10,627 nucleotides of DNA, taken from NCBI GenBank assembly GCA_016303035.1, contig JAEDML010000027.1, positions 1-10,627 on the forward strand, read 5' to 3'. The position numbers and the translations under genes were made by a program. This stretch comes from Clostridiaceae bacterium. GTDB lineage: Bacteria > Bacillota > Clostridia > Oscillospirales > Acutalibacteraceae. The notes under the pieces are model-generated. The model saw only the letters and a list, made by a program, of their open reading frames with translations. It ran no database searches and was not told the origin of the DNA. Below are positions 1-5,992 of this stretch, piece after piece (the first letter of the stretch is position 1; each line of letters starts with the position of its first letter).

Positions 1-206
1 TGTTTGCTGTAAAGCAGGGACGCGCCGCAGTAAAGTATGGAGATTGCCGCCAGCGTTACCGCAAACGAATTTGTAACCCAGTTAAAATACCGCGAAGCAA
101 AGTAGGAATTTTGCTGTAACATCTGAAATTGCCGCACAAGCGAGAATATGCCCGATACGGCGGCTAAGATAAGCGAAAAAAGCAGTAAAAAATTCAAAAA
201 AATCAC
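1..206 (-). CDS. Membrane-anchored Mur ligase-like protein, probably MurF-type (N-terminal part, cut by window edge)
   Basis: Only the first about 68 codons are present; the gene runs off the left edge. The visible protein has one strongly hydrophobic helix (LNFLLLFSLILAAVSGIFSL), a polar stretch containing MLQQNSYFASRYFNW, and a second hydrophobic segment (FAVTLAAISILYC). As I recall, this two-helix start with an LQQNSY..SRY motif is typical of clostridial proteins annotated as UDP-N-acetylmuramoyl-tripeptide-D-alanyl-D-alanine ligase with an added membrane anchor, and these often sit beside an alpha/beta hydrolase as here. The catalytic Mur domains are outside the window, so the function is inference. 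The start is uncertain. GTG at 206 has a poor ribosome site, while TTG at 197 lies five bases after GGGTGA. The gap to the hydrolase stop is 10 or 19 bases, so the two are probably co-transcribed. It could instead be an unrelated two-helix membrane protein. Confidence 0.55.
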   Translation of the reverse strand, partial: MIFLNFLLLFSLILAAVSGIFSLVRQFQMLQQNSYFASRYFNWVTNSFAVTLAAISILYCGASLLYSK

Positions 207-216
207 CCGTAACGAT

Positions 217-975
217 TTATTTTATAAAGCTGTTTAAAATTGCGTGGGCTTCATAGGGCTTTTCACAGAAGGAGTAATGTCCCGTGCCCTTTAAAACGCA
301 GAGTCCTGCGTCGGGTATCGCCGCTTCGATTCTTTTAGCGTCGCTAAGCGGCGTATCGGTGTCATTCTCGCCCCATATAAGCAAGGTAGGACATTTTATG
401 TTGGGCAGAATATCATACAAATCGGTATTTACAAGCGATACCATAGTTTTTCTTAATACCTCGGGAGCGGCGTTATAGTCCGCCGAGCCGTAGTGCCGCC
501 TTGCTTTGTCAAGCAGTTCTTGCGAATGTTCTTTTATTATAGGAAGCGTAAGCGCCCTTTTTATTACCTTAAAGCTTTTTGCGCGGAATTTTTGTTTAAG
601 GCTCTTTTTCGGAATAAGTCCGGCAGAATCGAGCAAAACAATCTTGGGCGGTTTTACCATACCGCTGCCTGCCATTTTTATAATAACCCTGCCGCCGTGG
701 GAGTGACCTATCATTATAGGGTTTTCAAGATTTGTCTGCTTCATAAATTCCAGCACAAGGTTACAGTAATCGTCAACCGTCCAAGGGGTTTTCATGGTTT
801 CGGAATTTCCGCACCCCGGGAAATTAAGCGCGACAACGCGGCAGCGGCCGCACAGCGCCGCGGTTATACCTTTATAAACATCAAACGAGGAGCCCCAGCC
901 GTGAAGCAGTAAAACGGGGGTTCCCGTGCCTGTATCGCTGTATTCTATGTTAAGACCGCAAACGGATATGAACAT
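217..975 (-). CDS. Alpha/beta hydrolase fold protein
   Basis: A 252-residue serine hydrolase of the alpha/beta fold, close to the usual family length. The sequence shows the oxyanion-loop motif HGWG (25-28), the nucleophile elbow GHSHG with Ser92 (90-94), a probable acid Asp205 in WGENDTDTP, and the catalytic His233 in GTGHYS, so the triad is complete. A cap region rich in lysine and arginine occupies about 120-165. There is no signal peptide, so it should be cytoplasmic. The substrate cannot be told from the sequence; the fold covers esterases, lipases, C-C bond hydrolases and others. ATG at 975 is supported by GGAG about nine bases upstream. It is the first gene of a leftward unit that continues into the probable membrane-anchored Mur ligase, which hints at a cell-envelope role, but that is context only. 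Confidence 0.88.
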   Translation of the reverse strand: MFISVCGLNIEYSDTGTGTPVLLLHGWGSSFDVYKGITAALCGRCRVVALNFPGCGNSETMKTPWTVDDYCNLVLEFMKQTNLENPIMIGHSHGGRVIIKMAGSGMVKPPKIVLLDSAGLIPKKSLKQKFRAKSFKVIKRALTLPIIKEHSQELLDKARRHYGSADYNAAPEVLRKTMVSLVNTDLYDILPNIKCPTLLIWGENDTDTPLSDAKRIEAAIPDAGLCVLKGTGHYSFCEKPYEAHAILNSFIK

Positions 976-990
976 ATAAATTCTCCGTTC

Positions 991-1005
991 TGCCGCAAAA
1001 CGGCA
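991..1005 (-). other. Small hairpin in the hydrolase mRNA leader
   Basis: TGCCG and CGGCA form a 5-bp perfect stem around a 5-base loop, with a possible TTC/GAA extension across a small bulge. It sits between the predicted -10 box (1041-1046) and the hydrolase start, within the 5' leader. It is short and may have no function. Confidence 0.3.
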
Positions 1006-1040
1006 AAGAATTTTAAGGGATATAATTCCACATCTTATCT

Positions 1041-1049
1041 ATTATACCA
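1041..1049 (-). promoter_or_regulatory. Extended -10 promoter for the hydrolase unit
   Basis: Read on the minus strand the bases are TGGTATAAT, a perfect -10 hexamer with the TGn extension known to compensate for a weak -35. The hexamer 17 bases upstream (1064-1069) is TTCTTT, a poor -35. The predicted transcript would have a leader of about 60 bases before the ATG at 975. Confidence 0.6.
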
Positions 1050-1106
1050 AATTATATGTAAAAAAAGAAGTTTTTTTTAAAATAATATTTGCATACCCCC
1101 TTAATC

Positions 1107-1128
1107 AGACAAAACAGCGCAATTGTCT
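1107..1128. promoter_or_regulatory. Inverted repeat upstream of the ATPase promoter
   Basis: AGACAA (1107-1112) and TTGTCT (1123-1128) form a perfect 6-bp dyad with a 10-base centre. It lies between the divergent promoters, about 33 bases upstream of the ATPase -35 box, where an activator or repressor could bind. Six-base dyads also occur by chance, so this is only a candidate. Confidence 0.25.
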
Positions 1129-1161
1129 AACGCAAAAACACCTTTTTTAACAAACTGTTCA

Positions 1162-1190
1162 TTTACTTTTCGTTAATAAAAGTGTAAAAT
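1162..1190 (+). promoter_or_regulatory. Predicted sigma-A type promoter of the V/A-ATPase operon
   Basis: TTTACT (1162-1167) and TAAAAT (1185-1190) are separated by exactly 17 bases, the best spacing for the housekeeping sigma factor. The -10 matches consensus at five of six positions, the -35 at four of six. A dyad, ACTTTT (1165-1170) with AAAAGT (1178-1183), lies over the -35 and spacer. Transcription would start near 1197, about 27 bases before the first gene. Confidence 0.55.
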
Positions 1191-1210
1191 AATAACAATA
1201 TAAAAGTATC

Positions 1211-1215
1211 GGAGG
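1211..1215 (+). promoter_or_regulatory. Ribosome binding site that sets the TTG start at 1224
   Basis: GGAGG lies eight bases before TTG 1224. The in-frame GTG at 1215 overlaps the last base of this site and so cannot be its start. The same TATCGGAGGTG leader followed by a TTG start recurs at arsR (9981-9999). Confidence 0.75.
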
Positions 1216-1223
1216 TGCATAGC

Positions 1224-1535
1224 TTGGCAAAAAAGCTGATTGACGATATACGCCGGGCGGAGCAGGAGGCGGAAGCTATCGCAAACGACGCTAACCGGCG
1301 TTCTTTGGAAATAGCGGCCCGCGCTAAGACCGACGCCGAAACCAAAACGGAGGCCGTTGCACGGCAGGCGGAGGATGCGGCGCGCGAGATTTTATCGCAG
1401 GCGCAAAGGGCTGCCGAGGCTGAAAGGGAAGGCGCGGAGGAAGCCGCAAAGGCTATCTGCGGCGAGCTGATGAGCAAGGCCGAGCGCAACCGCGAAAATG
1501 CCGTTAAAACCGTTATAGAACTTCTAAAGGATTAA
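1224..1535 (+). CDS. atpH: V/A-type ATPase subunit G/H (peripheral stalk)
   Basis: A 103-residue protein from TTG 1224, made almost wholly of Ala, Glu, Arg, Lys and Asp with no predicted membrane segment. It should be one long helix that coils with subunit E to form the peripheral stalk holding the A3B3 head against the membrane subunit I. Length and composition fit the bacterial G/H family (called NtpF in the Enterococcus hirae system), and its place directly ahead of subunit I is standard. The family is too low in complexity for firm motif matching, so position in the operon is the main support. It is the first gene of the operon. An AT-rich stretch (1536-1552) separates it from subunit I. 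Confidence 0.85.
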   Translation: MAKKLIDDIRRAEQEAEAIANDANRRSLEIAARAKTDAETKTEAVARQAEDAAREILSQAQRAAEAEREGAEEAAKAICGELMSKAERNRENAVKTVIELLKD

Positions 1536-1552
1536 ATTTTTAAGATTTTAAG

Positions 1553-1565
1553 AAGGGGTGGTGAT
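1553..1565 (+). promoter_or_regulatory. Ribosome binding site that sets the TTG start of subunit I
   Basis: AAGGGGTGGTGAT resembles the full complement of the 16S rRNA tail. Taking GGTGG (1557-1561) as the core leaves eight bases to TTG 1570. The in-frame GTG codons at 1558 and 1561 lie inside the site. Starting at TTG also gives the family-like beginning MAKVK. Confidence 0.65.
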
Positions 1566-1569
1566 ATAT

Positions 1570-3573
1570 TTGGCTAAGGTTAAATGCAAGCTTGTAAGCA
1601 TATACGCACAAAGAAGCGACAGTAAGGCGATTCTCCGCCGGCTTCAGGAAATGTCGGTTATGGATATCGAAACCGCGGCGTCGGACGAAGAAACCTCCGC
1701 TCTGCCCGAGGGGTATGACCGTTCGGATACCGAGTATAAGGCGGCGGCATATGAGCGCGACGCGGTATCGGCTGAAAACGCCCTTAAAATTCTTAACGAG
1801 CGTTTTCCCGAAAAGAAGGGCTTAAAGGAAATGCTTTCGGGACCGAGAACGGTTAGCGCCGATGAATTTTATATAAAGCGCGACGAAATAAAGGCGGCGC
1901 TTTCCGATATAAATGATATTATAAATTGCGACCGCGGTATTGCCGAAGCATCGGCGGAAAAGGTAAGGCTTAACACCACTATGGAGCAGATGCTCCCATG
2001 GCAGACGCTTGATGTTCCGCTTTCCTTTTCGGGAACGGTAAAGACCGCCGCGTTTATAGGTACTGTTGCCGGAAATTACAGTCTTGAAACGCTGCTTTCG
2101 GAAATTGCGCTTCGCGCGCCGCAGGCCGATGTTTACGGAGAAATAATAAATTCCGGAAAGGACAGCACATATATCTTTGTCTGTTGTCCCAAACGGCAAA
2201 GGCAAGAGGTTGAAGACGCGCTTCGCGAGCTTTCCTTTGCAAGACCCGCGCAGATAACTTCAAAGCTGCCGCGCGATAAAATCGCTTCAAAGGCAAGCCG
2301 TATAGCCGAATGTGACCGAAAGACTCAGGAATATATAAATAAAATCGGGGAGCTTTCAAAAAGGCGTAAGAATATCGAGCTGTTTGCCGATTTTTGCCGC
2401 GCAGGTGCCGAAAGACATCGCGCAATGGGCGAAATTGTGCATACAGAGCATACGGTTCTAATAACCGGATATGTTGCAGAGCCCGATGTCGATTTTCTTG
2501 AAAAAACGCTTAAAAAGGATTTTTGCGTTGTCATAGAATCGGAGGACGCAAACGAGGAGTTAGCGCCCGTAAAGCTTAAAAACAACGCCTTTGCCTCCCC
2601 TGCCGAGACCATTACGCAGATGTATTCCCTGCCGTCGAGCAAGGATATAGATCCTACTCCGCTTACCGGCTTTTTCTACTATCTGCTTTTCGGTATGATG
2701 CTTTCCGACGCGGGCTACGGTCTGCTTATGGTAATCGGAACGCTTATCGTGTTAAAAAAGTTCAATCCGTCGCCTAAAATGCGTAAGACCATGAAGCTGT
2801 TTTTGTACTGCGGAATTTCCACATGTATGTGGGGGCTTATCTTCGGCAGCTTTTTCGGGGACAGTATTGCGGCAATAAGCGGAACCTTTTTCGGCAAGGA
2901 GGTATCCCTGCCGGCGCTTATAGACCCGATGAACGGCGGCGCGGTAACGCTTCTTATTTTAAGCCTTGCAATAGGCTTTGTACAGATTATAGCGGGACTT
3001 ACGGCTAAATTTGTAACCTGCATTAAAAACGGGGATAAGGCGGGCGCGTTTTTCGACGCGGGGCTTTGGATAACCGCGCTTACGGGAATCGCCGTTTTAG
3101 CGGTAGGCGTTATGGCTGTGCCGATGCTTAAAACGGTCGGCGCTATAATCGCTGTAGCCTCGGTTTTGGGACTTATTTTAACGCAGGGCAGGGATAAGAA
3201 AAATCCCGTTATGCGCCTGCTTTCGGGAATAACCTCGCTTTACGATATTACAGGTTATGTAAGCGATCTGCTTTCATTCTCGCGTCTTATGGCGCTGGGT
3301 CTTACCACCGCCGCTATGGGAGCGGTTTTCAATCTGCTGGGCACCCTCGGCGGAAAGAGCGTGACGGGAGTGATTTTAATGCTCATAATCTTCCCTGTCG
3401 GTCACGCAATAAGCTTTGCCCTTAACGCGCTGGGCGCGTATGTTCATACTCTGAGGCTGCAGTATGTAGAGCTTTTCTCAAAGTTTTACGAGGGCGGCGG
3501 CAGAGAATTTAAGGCGTTTTCCATTAAAAACAAATATGTCGGCGTAACAAATGCCGATAAGGAGGAATTGTAA
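1570..3573 (+). CDS. ntpI: V/A-type ATPase subunit I (membrane stator, a-subunit homologue)
   Basis: A 667-residue protein from TTG 1570, typical for bacterial subunit I. Residues 1 to about 360 are a soluble charged domain that contacts the peripheral stalks. From about 367 the protein is hydrophobic with repeated membrane helices up to about 640. Arg572 in the segment SDLLSFSRLMALGL matches the essential arginine that faces the ring glutamate in this family and releases the bound ion. A second conserved segment, VHTLRLQYVELFSKFYEGGG, follows near the C-terminus. The protein forms the two half-channels for the ion and anchors the stator. Its stop codon directly abuts the subunit K start. A start at GTG 1558 would add four residues; the ribosome site argues against it. 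Confidence 0.95.
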   Translation: MAKVKCKLVSIYAQRSDSKAILRRLQEMSVMDIETAASDEETSALPEGYDRSDTEYKAAAYERDAVSAENALKILNERFPEKKGLKEMLSGPRTVSADEFYIKRDEIKAALSDINDIINCDRGIAEASAEKVRLNTTMEQMLPWQTLDVPLSFSGTVKTAAFIGTVAGNYSLETLLSEIALRAPQADVYGEIINSGKDSTYIFVCCPKRQRQEVEDALRELSFARPAQITSKLPRDKIASKASRIAECDRKTQEYINKIGELSKRRKNIELFADFCRAGAERHRAMGEIVHTEHTVLITGYVAEPDVDFLEKTLKKDFCVVIESEDANEELAPVKLKNNAFASPAETITQMYSLPSSKDIDPTPLTGFFYYLLFGMMLSDAGYGLLMVIGTLIVLKKFNPSPKMRKTMKLFLYCGISTCMWGLIFGSFFGDSIAAISGTFFGKEVSLPALIDPMNGGAVTLLILSLAIGFVQIIAGLTAKFVTCIKNGDKAGAFFDAGLWITALTGIAVLAVGVMAVPMLKTVGAIIAVASVLGLILTQGRDKKNPVMRLLSGITSLYDITGYVSDLLSFSRLMALGLTTAAMGAVFNLLGTLGGKSVTGVILMLIIFPVGHAISFALNALGAYVHTLRLQYVELFSKFYEGGGREFKAFSIKNKYVGVTNADKEEL

Positions 3574-4044
3574 ATGACATTAGGTACTTTTCTTGCGCTT
3601 TCGGGCGCGGCACTCGCAACAATTTTGGCAGGCATAGGCTCGGCAAGGGGCGTCGGCATGGCGACCGAAACAGGTATGGGCGTACTTTCCGAGGATCCTT
3701 CAAAGTTCGGTAAAATGCTGGTTTTGGAGCTTCTTCCCGGCACACAGGGACTTTACGGCTTCATAGTTTCGTTTATGATACTTTTAAATATCGGTATTCT
3801 CGGCGGAAGTATGGATATTTCGGTTGCAAAAGGTCTTTTGTATCTTGCGGCATCTCTGCCGATTGCCATCGGCGGTCTTGTTTCGGCAATAGCACAGGGA
3901 AAAGCGGCGGTTGCAGGTATCGCGCTGGTTGCAAAGCGCGATCAGGAATTTTCAAAGGCAATGGTTTCTACAACCCTTGTGGAAATTTACGCTCTGCTTG
4001 CATTCCTTATATCCCTGCTTTCGGTTATCAGCATTGCAAAATAA
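3574..4044 (+). CDS. ntpK: V/A-type ATPase subunit K (duplicated proteolipid of the rotor ring)
   Basis: A 156-residue, very hydrophobic protein with four membrane helices in two hairpins, the fused 16-kDa form. Hairpin one holds GIGSARGVGM and LLPGTQGLYGF; hairpin two holds AIAQGKAA and LVEIYALLAF. The ion-carrying glutamate is Glu137 in helix four; the matching place in helix two is Gly56, so there is one site per subunit. Compared from memory with the Enterococcus hirae K ring, the five sodium ligands Leu61, Thr64, Gln65, Gln110 and Glu139 are all kept here as Leu54, Thr57, Gln58, Gln108 and Glu137. This predicts a Na+-coupled ring. An additional Glu52 stands where E. hirae has Gln59. ATG follows the subunit I stop with no gap, and GGAGG lies eight bases before it. 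Confidence 0.96.
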   Translation: MTLGTFLALSGAALATILAGIGSARGVGMATETGMGVLSEDPSKFGKMLVLELLPGTQGLYGFIVSFMILLNIGILGGSMDISVAKGLLYLAASLPIAIGGLVSAIAQGKAAVAGIALVAKRDQEFSKAMVSTTLVEIYALLAFLISLLSVISIAK

Positions 4045-4054
4045 GGTGATAACG

Positions 4055-4630
4055 ATGACATCGGGTGAAAAAATACTCGCCGGTATTTTAGGCGAAGCGA
4101 AAAAAGACGCCGAAGCCGTCATAAAGGAAGCCGAAGAAAAGGCGGCGCTTTATGCAGCCGAAGCCGAAAGAAAAGCTCAGGCAAAAAAGGCCGCGGTAAT
4201 CGCCGATGCCGAAAAAAAGGCCGAAGTAATAAGGGCGGCCGGCGTTTCCTCGGCAGAGCTTATAAAGCGCGACCGCGCGCTGGGTATTCGCATGCAGGCA
4301 ATATCCGATATTCTCAGTGAGACCGAAAGGCGTATTGCCGCAATGAAAGATGAGGATTATTTTGAATTTATCGCAGACCTTGTTAAAAAAAGCGCGACCC
4401 AAAAGCAGGGGGAGATTTTACTTTCCGAAAGCGATTTAAAAAGGAATACGGATATTCTTAAAGAAAAGCTTTCGGGGTGCAGTCTTACCCTTAGCGATAC
4501 GCCGGCAGAAATTACATCGGGCTTTGTGCTTAAATACGGCGATATTATGATAAACGGCGATATTAAGGCGATTATTCACGAAAAGCGCGATATACTTGTA
4601 GACAGTATTAACCGCACGCTTTTCGCATAA
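4055..4630 (+). CDS. ntpE: V/A-type ATPase subunit E (peripheral stalk)
   Basis: A 191-residue protein. Residues 1 to about 100 are a charged, alanine-rich helix (EAKKDAEAVIKEAEEKAA and similar) that pairs with subunit G/H. The rest is a mixed globular head ending in the family-like segment SGFVLKYGDIMINGDIKAII followed by an ILVDSINRTLF helix; this head binds the top of subunit B. Start ATG 4055 has AAGGTGAT ending five bases upstream and lies ten bases after the subunit K stop. The frame stays open upstream to 3911, but that part overlaps subunit K in another frame, is unlike subunit E, and is not part of the gene. Length and order match the family. Confidence 0.93.
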   Translation: MTSGEKILAGILGEAKKDAEAVIKEAEEKAALYAAEAERKAQAKKAAVIADAEKKAEVIRAAGVSSAELIKRDRALGIRMQAISDILSETERRIAAMKDEDYFEFIADLVKKSATQKQGEILLSESDLKRNTDILKEKLSGCSLTLSDTPAEITSGFVLKYGDIMINGDIKAIIHEKRDILVDSINRTLFA

Positions 4631-4633
4631 AAT

Positions 4634-4652
4634 GCCGCGCTTTAAAGGCGGC
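4634..4652 (+). other. Intercistronic hairpin between subunits E and C
   Basis: GCCGC (4634-4638) pairs with GCGGC-type bases ending at 4652, giving a 5-bp GC stem that continues through CTT/AAG after a one-base bulge. There is no T run after it, so it is not a terminator. It occupies the longest gap inside the operon, about 18 bases before the subunit C start, where it could stabilise upstream mRNA or tune translation. Confidence 0.35.
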
Positions 4653-4670
4653 GGAAAGGAATGGTCATAA

Positions 4671-5651
4671 ATGGCGGTAAAATCCGGCGGTTTTGCAATA
4701 GGCAATCTGCGTGCAAAGGAAAACCGACTTTTAAAGCAGAGTGATTTAGCACGGTTTATGTCTGCAAAGAGCACCGACGAGCTTTCGTCAATGCTCCGCG
4801 ACAGCGGTATAGGCGACCCTGCGTCTCAAAGCACCGTTCCCGAAATTTTAAGGGAGGACACCGAAAAGCTATGGAGCTATCTTTATGATATCGCCCCCGA
4901 TATGTCGGTGTTTGAGCCGTTTTTGTACGAAAACGATTTTCACAATTTAAAGGCGATTTTAAAGGCGGTCGTAAGGAATACCGATTACAGCGACCTTTTG
5001 CTGCTTCCTGCGAATGTAGATAAAAAGGATATTGAAACCGCAATAAAGGAAAAAAGGTTCGATATTTTACCCGCCTTTATGCGAAAAAGCGCCGAGGAAG
5101 CCTACGAAACGCTGGTCAAGGGCGGCGATCCTCAGCTTGCCGACTGTATTATTGACGCGGGCTGTATGACGGCGCAGTACGAAAAGGCAAAGGAGCTTAA
5201 AAACGCCGTGGTAAGGGAAGTTTTAATATCCACAGTGTTTTACAATAATATTAAGGCGGCACTGCGAGCCGCAAGGGCCGGAAAAGCGGCGGCGTTTCTT
5301 GATAAAACGCTCACCGAAAACGGCGTTGTTTCAAAGACCGCGCTTAAAAACGCCGCGCTCGGCGGCGAGGAAAAGGTTTTGGAACTGCTTGACTCGTCAA
5401 GCGAAATGAACGGACAGACCGCCGCCGAATGTTACAGACGGTCGCCTGCGGAGTTTGAAAAATTCTGCGATAACCGCCGTATTGCGGTCGCCGGAAAATG
5501 CAGATATGTCACTATGGGCGACGAGCCTCTTGTGGGATATATGCTGGCAAGAATGGCGCAGACAAAGGATATCCGCATTATATACAGCGGTATAAAAACG
5601 GGACAGAGCAGCGAACAAATTTCGGAAAGGCTGCGTGAGCTTTATGATTAA
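4671..5651 (+). CDS. ntpC: V/A-type ATPase subunit C (d-type, rotor-ring socket)
   Basis: A 326-residue, mostly helical soluble protein, in the size range of the bacterial C (eukaryotic d) subunit, which sits as a funnel on the K ring and couples it to the D-F shaft. Family-like stretches are FAIGNLRAKENRLL near the start, FLYENDFHNLKAILKA around 83-98, and the C-terminal segment YMLARMAQTKDIRIIYSG followed by ISERLRELYD, the usual ending of this family. There are no membrane helices. AAAGGA precedes ATG 4671 at slightly long spacing. The last eight bases overlap the start of subunit F, so the two are probably translationally coupled, which fits their one-per-enzyme stoichiometry. Confidence 0.93.
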   Translation: MAVKSGGFAIGNLRAKENRLLKQSDLARFMSAKSTDELSSMLRDSGIGDPASQSTVPEILREDTEKLWSYLYDIAPDMSVFEPFLYENDFHNLKAILKAVVRNTDYSDLLLLPANVDKKDIETAIKEKRFDILPAFMRKSAEEAYETLVKGGDPQLADCIIDAGCMTAQYEKAKELKNAVVREVLISTVFYNNIKAALRAARAGKAAAFLDKTLTENGVVSKTALKNAALGGEEKVLELLDSSSEMNGQTAAECYRRSPAEFEKFCDNRRIAVAGKCRYVTMGDEPLVGYMLARMAQTKDIRIIYSGIKTGQSSEQISERLRELYD

Positions 5652-5961
5652 AATTGCCGTAATGGGAGATACCGAAAGCATAAAGGGCTTTGCTTCGGTA
5701 GGACTTGATATTTTTCCCTGCGACCGTGAAGATGAGGCTTCCGCCTTATTCAAAAAAATCGAGAACGCGGGCTACGGCGTTATTTATATAACCGAGCGGC
5801 TTGCAGAACTGCTTAAAAAGGAAATCGAAAAGACCGATAAACAGCTTTCCCCGTCGGTAGTTCCCATTCCGGGCGTCAGCCGAAATAACGGAATAGGAAC
5901 GGATATGCTTAAAGCGGCGGTCGAAAAAGCGGTAGGCTCGGATATTATTTTTAATAAATAG
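5644..5961 (+). CDS. ntpF: V/A-type ATPase subunit F (central stalk)
   Basis: A 105-residue small alpha/beta protein beginning MIKIAVMGDTESIKGFASVG, with YITE (48-51) and a PIPG turn (74-77), all typical of subunit F (called NtpG in Enterococcus hirae). It binds subunit D in the central stalk and helps activate or regulate hydrolysis. ATG 5644 gives the family start; GTG 5635 in the same frame would add only three residues. The gene begins inside the end of subunit C (overlap 5644-5651) and has only a weak ribosome site, which points to translational coupling. A 31-base gap with AAAGGAG leads to subunit A. Confidence 0.93.
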   Translation: MIKIAVMGDTESIKGFASVGLDIFPCDREDEASALFKKIENAGYGVIYITERLAELLKKEIEKTDKQLSPSVVPIPGVSRNNGIGTDMLKAAVEKAVGSDIIFNK

Positions 5962-5992
5962 CGTATAACATCCTAAAAAAGGAGAAATCAGA

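Noticed and set aside
493..912. 139-codon plus-strand open frame opposite the hydrolase
   Set aside because: It is antisense to a clear hydrolase with an intact triad, is arginine-rich in the way of shadow frames, and has no recognised domain.
1060..1078. A7-GAAG-T8 stretch between the divergent promoters, considered as a bidirectional terminator
   Set aside because: The stem would be only A-T pairs with a tiny loop, and no gene ends there. It may bend DNA but nothing more can be said.
3911..4054. Upstream in-frame extension of subunit E by 48 residues
   Set aside because: It overlaps subunit K in another frame, has no family similarity, and ATG 4055 has a proper ribosome site and family-like start.
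5972..5985. TCCT-AAAAA-AGGA hairpin masking the subunit A ribosome site
   Set aside because: A 4-bp stem with an A-rich loop is too weak to matter and is expected by chance next to a purine-rich ribosome site.
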